Shown here piece after piece: positions 55,111 to 60,796 of a stretch of 60,796 nt of DNA. The first letter of the stretch is position 1, and every line of letters begins with the position of its first letter. The notes beneath the pieces were generated by a model. The model did no database searches and had not been told where the DNA came from. It saw nothing but the letters and a program-made list of their open reading frames with translations. Made by a program: the position numbers and the translations under genes. The DNA is from Methylophaga thiooxydans DMS010. GTDB lineage: Bacteria > Pseudomonadota > Gammaproteobacteria > Nitrosococcales > Methylophagaceae. The stretch is taken from the NCBI RefSeq assembly GCF_000156355.1, contig NZ_GG657888.1, positions 1 to 60,796 of the forward strand, in the 5' to 3' direction.

Positions 55111-56164
55111 ACGTCCTTCATTGGCAGAATTACATGCCCGTTTAACGGCGAATATTGATAGCAGAACCGATGGTCAGCCACGTCTGCGCCGTTCACCGTT
55201 TAATATCTTTGCCACGGTCATGGCGGGTGGCATGCATGAGATGTATGGCTATCAAGCCTATAAAGCGAAGCAGTTATTGCCTGATAGCGCCGATGAAGCG
55301 CACTTTGGTCGTCTCGCATCAATTGAAGGCACCGAGCGAAACCCATTCGAATACGCGATCGGCCAATGTGAAGTCACCGGCACCAATGGCGCTGTTATCG
55401 AAGCCGGTAAAACTCTAAAACGTGCTGATGCGGTTGAATACACAGTCGATGATGAAGTCACTATTGTCGGTGGTGAAGCCGTTATTTCAGTCACAGCCGT
55501 TTTGCCAGGCGCTGAAGCCAATGCCATCGCTGGCGTTGCCTTAACCTTTGTCGATACCCTTGCCGGTATTAATGGCCAAGCCATCGTTGACGCAGACGGT
55601 ATTAACAATGGTACCGACATCGAGCAGCTTGAAAGTTGGCGTCAACGTCATATCGAAAACATCCAGCAACCGGCTCAAGGTGGCGCGGCACATGACTACA
55701 TTAGATGGTCAAAACAAGTGCCAGGTGTTACCCGTGCATGGCAATATCCGGGTGAGATGGGTGAAGGCACTGTCACCGTTCGTTTCGTGAGAGATAACGA
55801 TGACAGCATCATCCCTGATGCGACTGAAGTGGAAGCGGTGTATGACTATATTTTTGAACAGCACCCTGTTACAGCCGGGATCTATGTTGTTGCCCCCATC
55901 CCTGTCGCTTTAGATTTAACTATCGCGTTGACACCGAATACCACGGTTGTCAAAGCAGCCGTTGAATCCGAAATAGCCGACTTACTTTCGCGAGAAGCGA
56001 TTCCAGAAGATGGTAATGGCAAAGGCACTATCAAAGTCAGCCATATCCGAGAAGCGATTAGTATCGCTGCTGGTGAGACCGATCATGTTTTAGTTAGCCC
56101 GACAGAAGACGTCACGCTAACGCTAGGCCAAATTCTCGTGCCAGGTGATATCACATGGCAATAA
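55100..56164 (+). CDS. Baseplate J-like protein (Mu gp47-like)
   Basis: This is a 354-residue protein of the baseplate_J family (P2 gpJ, T4 gp6). The marks are RPSLAELHARLTANID, the Ala-rich ITVTAVLPGAEANAIAG-like middle and SWRQRHIENIQQPAQGGAAHDYIRW. ATG 55100 has GGGAGG 7 bases upstream. Confidence 0.93.
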   Translation: MAFKRPSLAELHARLTANIDSRTDGQPRLRRSPFNIFATVMAGGMHEMYGYQAYKAKQLLPDSADEAHFGRLASIEGTERNPFEYAIGQCEVTGTNGAVIEAGKTLKRADAVEYTVDDEVTIVGGEAVISVTAVLPGAEANAIAGVALTFVDTLAGINGQAIVDADGINNGTDIEQLESWRQRHIENIQQPAQGGAAHDYIRWSKQVPGVTRAWQYPGEMGEGTVTVRFVRDNDDSIIPDATEVEAVYDYIFEQHPVTAGIYVVAPIPVALDLTIALTPNTTVVKAAVESEIADLLSREAIPEDGNGKGTIKVSHIREAISIAAGETDHVLVSPTEDVTLTLGQILVPGDITWQ

Positions 56165-56742
56165 AAACCCAGCAATACCTCACTATGCTGATGGCCTTAA
56201 TGCCTCGCGGCCTGCTTTGGGACGATCTGCAACACGATCCTGACTTTATCGGCTTGTTCGAATCAACCGCTGAAGAGCTTGCCATCCTTCACGCCCGTGA
56301 AGATGACCTGTTAGACGAAGCAGACCCGCGTACCACCTATGAAATGCTTAATGAGTGGGAAGCCGCTTACGCGCTGCCCGATCCGTGCGTAGATGACGTG
56401 CAAACCCTTCAGCAGCGACTGGCTAGCCTATACGCCAAAGTGACCAATAAAGGGGGGCAAAGCATCCCGTATTTTATAGCCATTGCAGAATCGATTGGCT
56501 ATCAAGTCACTATCACCGAGTTTTCGCGCTGGACAGTCGCAGACCGAGTCAATAAACCGCTTTATGGGCAGTCTTGGCAGTTTGCATGGCAGGTCAATGC
56601 GCCTGAAGAAACGATTAGCTATTGGAGAGTGAATGGCCGCGTCGATGAGCCATTAGCATCATGGGGCAATAAGCGCCTCGAATGCACACTCCATAGATTA
56701 AAACCCGATCACACCACACTCATTTTTTCCTACGGAGGATAA
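56155..56742 (+). CDS. Tail protein, Mu gp48-like (DUF2313)
   Basis: This is a 195-residue protein with LMPRGLLWDDLQHD and DEADPRTTYEMLNEWEAAYALPDPCV, the hallmark of the DUF2313/gp48 family, P2 gpI-like. It links the baseplate to fibres. Confidence 0.92.
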   Translation: MAIKTQQYLTMLMALMPRGLLWDDLQHDPDFIGLFESTAEELAILHAREDDLLDEADPRTTYEMLNEWEAAYALPDPCVDDVQTLQQRLASLYAKVTNKGGQSIPYFIAIAESIGYQVTITEFSRWTVADRVNKPLYGQSWQFAWQVNAPEETISYWRVNGRVDEPLASWGNKRLECTLHRLKPDHTTLIFSYGG

Positions 56743-56744
56743 TA

Positions 56745-57692
56745 ATGGAACCACGTAATTATGAAGCGGATGCTTCAGCATCACCTCCTGATGCCCCAGC
56801 AGTACCGTCAGTTGGTTATCCAACAAATGGTGATCCTACATCCGGTACACCAGCGACATGGCCCGGCGCGCATTGGTTCTACAAAATGGGCGAGTCACTA
56901 CGCAACGTCATCACTAATGCAGGCCTCACACCTGATGATGGTGATTTAAACCTGCTGCAGAAAGCCATCGTCAAGCTGGTCTCAGCCACCAACCACGTTG
57001 TACGGCTGGAAGATGTCACCTTTGGTCCATCAGTAGCCGATGGCGATGCCGTGTACTGGGACACTGCCAACAGCCGCTATGACCGTGCCATTGCCGACGG
57101 TACCGACAAACAGAAGATGGTCGGCTTTGCGGATGTCACCAACAGCCTGGTCGAAGCGTTTGGTCGTTCGGCGCTGTTCTCCGGCCTGACGGTGGGTGAC
57201 AAGTATTATCTGTCTGGCAGTACGGAGGGGGAAATTACTGCAACTGCGCCATCCGAAAAGGTGGTCGTCGGTCTGGCTAAATCAGCCACCGTGATGTTTG
57301 TTGATATTGACCCGATTGCCGGTACGCCTATTCAGGATCAGACGACATGGAATACGGGAACCGATACGACTGAGAGTATTATCAGCCCCGACAAGCTTGA
57401 TGCCAAAATCAAAACGATGGCTATTGGCGAGGGGCAGGTCTGGCAAGACGTTTTTGTCAGTCGTTCAGAGGGTGTTACTTATACAAACACTACTGGTAGA
57501 TCTATTCAACTGGCGATAGTTCTAAGCGCTGGCAGTGGGCCTCGTAATTTCCTTGTTGACGGTGAAGTTATCTGCACTATCGCAGGTGATTCTGATGAAC
57601 AATACGTTAATTTGATTATTCCGAACGGTAGCACATATCAAGCCGGAGCTGGAGTTCTTTCGGGATTTGATGTTTGGTGGGAGCTTAGATAA
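56745..57692 (+). CDS. Short tail fibre protein
   Basis: This is a 315-residue protein. The N-terminal SPPDAPAVPSVGYPTNGDPTSGTPATWPGAHWFYKMGESL is a typical virion-attachment end of Mu-like fibres. The middle is beta-rich. The last 80 residues differ in codon usage and are probably the receptor-binding tip. It is short compared with Mu gpS (504), and no alternate S'/U' segment or gin gene is present. Confidence 0.82.
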   Translation: MEPRNYEADASASPPDAPAVPSVGYPTNGDPTSGTPATWPGAHWFYKMGESLRNVITNAGLTPDDGDLNLLQKAIVKLVSATNHVVRLEDVTFGPSVADGDAVYWDTANSRYDRAIADGTDKQKMVGFADVTNSLVEAFGRSALFSGLTVGDKYYLSGSTEGEITATAPSEKVVVGLAKSATVMFVDIDPIAGTPIQDQTTWNTGTDTTESIISPDKLDAKIKTMAIGEGQVWQDVFVSRSEGVTYTNTTGRSIQLAIVLSAGSGPRNFLVDGEVICTIAGDSDEQYVNLIIPNGSTYQAGAGVLSGFDVWWELR

Positions 57693-58213
57693 TGAAATAT
57701 TTTAAAGACGAAAATAATAATGTCTTTGCATTTGAATCCGATGGCTCACAAGATCATTTAATTAAGTCTGGCATGACTGAAATTGATGAGTCAGAAATTC
57801 AATCTGTCATAGATTCAAAACTAATAATCGATGATCGGCTTGCTAATAAGCATTCTGAGATTGTTCAGAAATTCAAACTAGCCATGGCTCCAGTCACGAG
57901 TCTTTATACGGCTGAAGAAATTGCTAGCTTCCCAACGCAAGAGCCAGAAGCAATAGCTTGGCAGTCGGACAATGCCGCGCCGACGCCACTGATTGACTTC
58001 ATTGTTGCAGAGAGAGCCAGCGTTGATAAAGCAACCCTAGTCGGACGAATCATTAGCAATGCGTCCAATTATAAAAGTGTGGCTGGCCCAGCTATTGGAA
58101 AAAAGCAGGACTATGAAGACTTGCTTTATGCACTTCAAACACAGCACGAAGATGAGCAGCAGCCGGATGTGATTCAAGCTGATATTGACGCGATTGTTGT
58201 GGATTACAGGTAA
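57692..58213 (+). CDS. Tail fibre assembly protein
   Basis: This 173-residue protein starts KYFKDENNNVFAFESDGSQDHLIKSGM, characteristic of fibre assembly chaperones. It follows the fibre by one-base overlap (TAATG). The C-terminal half (DFIVAERASVDKATLVGRIISNA) forms a helical region. Confidence 0.8.
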   Translation: MKYFKDENNNVFAFESDGSQDHLIKSGMTEIDESEIQSVIDSKLIIDDRLANKHSEIVQKFKLAMAPVTSLYTAEEIASFPTQEPEAIAWQSDNAAPTPLIDFIVAERASVDKATLVGRIISNASNYKSVAGPAIGKKQDYEDLLYALQTQHEDEQQPDVIQADIDAIVVDYR

Positions 58214-58575
58214 TGCCTAAGCAATCAAAAATATCCTGGTCAGACCTGACACCGGAACAAAAAATCAGTTTTGGAAATGGCTGTGGCCCTGACTGGCTAC
58301 CCGAACCAGTTGCTAAGCTGTTATTTGGTTGGTTCTTCGAGGCGAGTTGCCGTCATCACGATTTTAACTACCAACGTGGTGGTGGTGATAAGGATCGTCT
58401 CTCAGCTGACCGAGGCTTTTTTAAAGCCATGCTGCGAGATGTCAAGCGGCTGCATTGGTCATTACAATTGCCAGCAGCTATAGAAGCTGTTGGGTTCTAT
58501 GGTCTGGTTCGCTTCTTTGGCCGTTTTCATTTTGAAGATGGCCAATACAAATCGCTAGACCAAATACTGAAGTAA
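58213..58575 (+). CDS. Phospholipase-A2-like protein
   Basis: This is a 120-residue protein with FGNGCGPDW, similar to the calcium loop of PLA2, and SCRHHDFNYQRGGGDKDR, with the His-Asp pair of the PLA2 active helix. There is no signal peptide, so it is a virion or lysis-associated enzyme rather than exported. It lies at the end of the tail operon with a one-base overlap to the fibre chaperone. Activity is unproven. Confidence 0.72.
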   Translation: MPKQSKISWSDLTPEQKISFGNGCGPDWLPEPVAKLLFGWFFEASCRHHDFNYQRGGGDKDRLSADRGFFKAMLRDVKRLHWSLQLPAAIEAVGFYGLVRFFGRFHFEDGQYKSLDQILK

Positions 58576-58713
58576 AGGAAGAGACAGCGACTCGGCAGTG
58601 CGCCAACACTGCCGAGCCGTCAACCCACAGGCACATACCCTGTGAGCCAACCAAGGCCATCCCGCCGCGTCGACGCAGCCGGGCCAGCCTAGCACAAACA
58701 GATAGAGGCTCAC
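58576..58713 (+). ncRNA. Structured leader upstream of com-dam
   Basis: No gene is visible, but three stems are: CTCGGCAGTG (58591-58600) with CACTGCCGAG (58607-58616), CACAGG (58626-58631) with CCTGTG (58639-58644), and a palindromic GCGTCGACGC core at 58667-58676 flanked by CCCG/CGGG. The first stem could end the tail operon but has no T-run. The com start follows at 58714. Confidence 0.5.
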
Positions 58714-58908
58714 ATGAAAGAAGTTAGATGTGGTGGCTGCAGCCGGTTACTGGCTAAAGCTGAATACGTACAAATCGAAATCAAGTGTCCGCGATGTAAG
58801 ACACTCAACAACGTGAAGGCCATTGAGTCTCTTAATCCAGCACCAGCGAGTGCCAGACCAATAGAGGAAAAACATGGCCAAACCAATTATCCCGTGGATG
58901 GGCGGTAA
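58714..58908 (+). CDS. com: Com-type zinc-finger translational activator
   Basis: This 64-residue protein has the Com metal knot CGGCSRLLAK...IKCPRCKTLN with four cysteines at residues 6, 9, 26 and 29. In Mu, Com binds the mom mRNA and opens its ribosome-binding site. Here the 3' end overlaps the methyltransferase gene by 35 bases, the same overlap logic as com-mom. Confidence 0.92.
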   Translation: MKEVRCGGCSRLLAKAEYVQIEIKCPRCKTLNNVKAIESLNPAPASARPIEEKHGQTNYPVDGR

Positions 58909-59635
58909 AACCCGACTCGCAAAAGACATCCTGCCCCTGTTTCCGGAACATCAATGCTACGTCGAAGTCTTTGCTGGTGGCGCAGCGCTCTTTTACAAAA
59001 AGGAACCATCCAAAGTCGAAGTGCTTAATGACATCAATGGTGAGCTGACCAACCTTTACCGGGTTGTTCAGCACCACCTTGAAGAATTCGTCCGGCAGTT
59101 CAAGTGGGCCTTATCCAGCAGACAACTGTTTGAATGGGAAAAAGCCAAAACACCCGAAACGCTCACCGATATCCAGCGTGCAGCCAGGTTCTACTATCTG
59201 CAAAAGCTTGCCTTCGGTGGCAAGGTCGACGGCCAGAGCTATGGCACCGCCACTACCAGTCCGCCACGGCTCAATCTACTCCGCATCGAGGAGGATCTGA
59301 GCGCCGCTCACCTTCGCCTGGCCAGAACCAACGTCGAGAACCTAGACTGGCAGCGCTGCATTCAGAAATATGATCGACCAGGCACACTGTTCTATCTGGA
59401 TCCACCGTACTATGAAACCGCAGGTTACGGTCAAGACTTTGGTTTAGAACAATACGAAACCATGGCAGAACTGGCCCAAACTATCCAAGGCAAAATGCTC
59501 ATCAGCATCAACGACCACGACACTATTAAAAAGGTCTTTAAAGGCCTCTCAAATAAGCCTTTAAATATCAATTACACGGTAGGTGGAAATCACAATAAAA
59601 AAGCATCCCGTGAGCTGCTAATATGGAATTGGTGA
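58874..59635 (+). CDS. D12-class adenine DNA methyltransferase in the mom position
   Basis: This is a 253-residue N6-adenine methyltransferase of the Dam/D12 class. It has IPWMGGKTRLAKDIL (AdoMet motif), FAGGAALF and catalytic DPPY at residues 176-179. GGAAAAAC precedes the ATG. Adjacent com suggests post-transcriptional control as for Mu mom. It probably protects phage DNA against restriction. FluMu-type prophages are known to carry nonspecific adenine methylases in this place. Confidence 0.92.
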   Translation: MAKPIIPWMGGKTRLAKDILPLFPEHQCYVEVFAGGAALFYKKEPSKVEVLNDINGELTNLYRVVQHHLEEFVRQFKWALSSRQLFEWEKAKTPETLTDIQRAARFYYLQKLAFGGKVDGQSYGTATTSPPRLNLLRIEEDLSAAHLRLARTNVENLDWQRCIQKYDRPGTLFYLDPPYYETAGYGQDFGLEQYETMAELAQTIQGKMLISINDHDTIKKVFKGLSNKPLNINYTVGGNHNKKASRELLIWNW

Positions 59636-59666
59636 TAATTAACAAATGGAGTCACATTCTTAAGCG

Positions 59667-60557
59667 ATGATTACACTAAATACCGAGAAAGGCTTAATCC
59701 GTGTTGATTCATGGGGAGATATTCAAGACTTAGCTGGTTTTGAGGAAAACCTCGATCCATCAGACCATAAATTAAAGGAGATTCTAGGTAATTATACTTT
59801 TACTGAAAAAATTCGTTGTGGTTTATCAACTTGTCATTCGCCTCATAACAAAGGCTATATTGTCTCAACTGAAGATGGCTATACCACTAACATCGGCCAG
59901 TTATGTGGTGCCAGTTACTTCGGTGTTGAATTCAACACTCTATCGAAACGCTTCGACCGTTTTGTTACTGAATCTGAAAACCGTGCCACATTAAGAGAGT
60001 TTGATATTGATTCTGTTCAACAACAGGTTTCGGAACTAAAGGCTCAGGAAAAAGGTGCCAATTGGGCTAATTCTAAACTTAGCCCGTTTAAACAGAATAA
60101 ATTTCCTACCATATCTAAAGCCTTGTCTAGCATGATCAAGACACGGAGTAATCAACTTATAATTACCGTGAAAGCTACTGTGCAAGAGGTTGAAGCTATT
60201 GAGGCTGCTCAAAATGTAACCCTTGAAAGGCCTCATTATGTTGAACGTCCTGTTGCTGAAATTGCTGGCTTAGAGGCTTTGTATGATGAGAACGACATCA
60301 GAGAGTTGGTGGTTATTCAGCTTGAAAGCAATCTCAATCAATTGAGAGATGCCGATATAAATCAGCTCAGTTATCAAGATTTAGAGAAATGGGCGAAGTG
60401 GGTTAGAGAGGTTGACTCTTTAGTCAGTAAAGCCACACAAATCATTCTCTTTGCCAGAGTGTTTCTCACTAGAGAGAACTTAAAACCACTTGATCGTTTA
60501 GGTGGCAGTTATGATGAATCTTCTGCATTTACTTCTTATATAAAGCAGCTTAAATAG
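59667..60557 (+). CDS. Unknown right-end accessory protein
   Basis: This 296-residue protein is not assigned to a function. The first 100 residues contain three cysteines (IRCGLSTCHSPHNKG and IGQLCGASYFG), suggesting a small metal-binding module. The rest is helical. The codon use and A/T content differ from the tail genes, typical of accessory genes in the Mu right end. Confidence 0.65.
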   Translation: MITLNTEKGLIRVDSWGDIQDLAGFEENLDPSDHKLKEILGNYTFTEKIRCGLSTCHSPHNKGYIVSTEDGYTTNIGQLCGASYFGVEFNTLSKRFDRFVTESENRATLREFDIDSVQQQVSELKAQEKGANWANSKLSPFKQNKFPTISKALSSMIKTRSNQLIITVKATVQEVEAIEAAQNVTLERPHYVERPVAEIAGLEALYDENDIRELVVIQLESNLNQLRDADINQLSYQDLEKWAKWVREVDSLVSKATQIILFARVFLTRENLKPLDRLGGSYDESSAFTSYIKQLK

Positions 60558-60592
60558 ATCATTAATTACCTATAGTTAGTTTGGAGTTTGTT

Positions 60593-60796
60593 ATGTCTGG
60601 TTTTGTTTCTGTTGAGGTCGAAGGGAAGCTCTATGAGTCTGAGTACCATGAAGTTGGTGGTGTGGTTCGGGTTTATGGTGATCTAGGTGACCCTCATAAG
60701 CCAGAGGTCGAGTTCACCACTCTTGGAGGTATGAAGCCAGACCAAGTCGCTAGGATTTTGCTGAGACGTTTGGTTAAGCGAGGAGTAGTTTCGCCA
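60593..60796 (+). CDS. Unknown right-end gene, 3' end outside window
   Basis: ATG at 60593, with TGGAG 6 bases upstream, opens a frame of 68 codons to the end of the window without stop. The product is a mixed beta/helix protein (SVEVEGKLYESEYHEVGGVV, DQVARILLRRLVKRG). No family is recognised. Confidence 0.55.
   Translation, partial: MSGFVSVEVEGKLYESEYHEVGGVVRVYGDLGDPHKPEVEFTTLGGMKPDQVARILLRRLVKRGVVSP

Larger units (their letters stand above)
22935..60796 (+). mobile_element. Mu-like transposable prophage (right end outside window)
   Basis: Gene content and order follow phage Mu: repressor, ner, A, B, early regulators, GemA, Mor, lysis, gp27-gp30, gpG, protease/scaffold, gpT, gp35-gp38, sheath, tube, gp41-gp48, fibre, com and a modification gene. 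At least 37.9 kb is present, already near Mu size, so the right end is probably close. No gin invertase or invertible fibre segment and no Gam gene were seen. Confidence 0.93.

Noticed and set aside
22669..60796. CRISPR arrays, tRNA or rRNA genes, insertion sequences
   Set aside because: No regular spaced repeats, cloverleaf patterns or IS transposases were seen apart from the MuA-type transposase.

Overview
The window is chromosomal DNA of a Gammaproteobacterium that carries most of a Mu-like transposable prophage. The host part (about 1-22,700) reads like a free-living aerobic proteobacterium: dnaA-dnaN, hemCDXY, argH, degQ, a TonB receptor and NADP-type gdhA. A Methylophaga-type or other Thiotrichales-like host would fit, but that genus guess is weak and comes only from the overall look of the proteins.

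Host layout: a 5'-truncated dnaA and dnaN open the window. They are followed by a cysteine-rich lipoprotein rather than the usual recF-gyrB, and by a bidirectional terminator. On the minus strand lie a CPA2 cation/proton antiporter and the heme operon hemC-hemD-hemX-hemY, divergent from argH. Next come a TerB-like protein, a GNAT/C39-peptidase fusion and an M14-like metallopeptidase, all on the minus strand, divergent from a RimK-type ATP-grasp ligase. Then follow a TonB receptor, a cbpA-degQ pair behind a sigma-32-like promoter, a secreted protein and gdhA.

Prophage layout (about 22,930 to beyond 60,796; the left end is near, the right end lies outside). The immunity region has a LexA/CI-type S24 repressor divergent from a Ner-like protein. 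An oppositely oriented small gene sits between ner and the transposition genes A and B. The early operon holds small regulators, including a near-canonical CsrA and a DUF3164 protein. A structured non-coding stretch, an HD hydrolase, GemA, Mor and a RepA-like ATPase follow. The lysis block has a GH108 lysozyme, a 3TM holin, a TraR/DksA finger and small membrane proteins. The late block follows Mu order: small and large terminase, portal, Mu-F head protein with a C-terminal nuclease-like domain, gpG, protease/scaffold, decoration protein, gpT, gp35-38, sheath, tube, tail chaperone with a -2 frameshift, tape measure, gp43-gp48, fibre and fibre chaperone. It ends with a phospholipase-A2-like protein, then Com overlapping a Dam-type methyltransferase (taking the place of mom) and two right-end accessory genes.

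The most unusual points are: phage-borne CsrA; a Ner gene that appears split between two frames; a major capsid protein with a Sec-signal-like N-terminus; a minus-strand gene inside the early region; two multi-hairpin intergenic RNAs; a conserved-looking hairpin right after gpT; a two-gene membrane cassette with its own terminator inside the head-gene block; a Mu-type -2 frameshift signal; and, in the host part, an unassigned ATP-grasp/GNAT-C39/M14 peptide-modification-like cluster.
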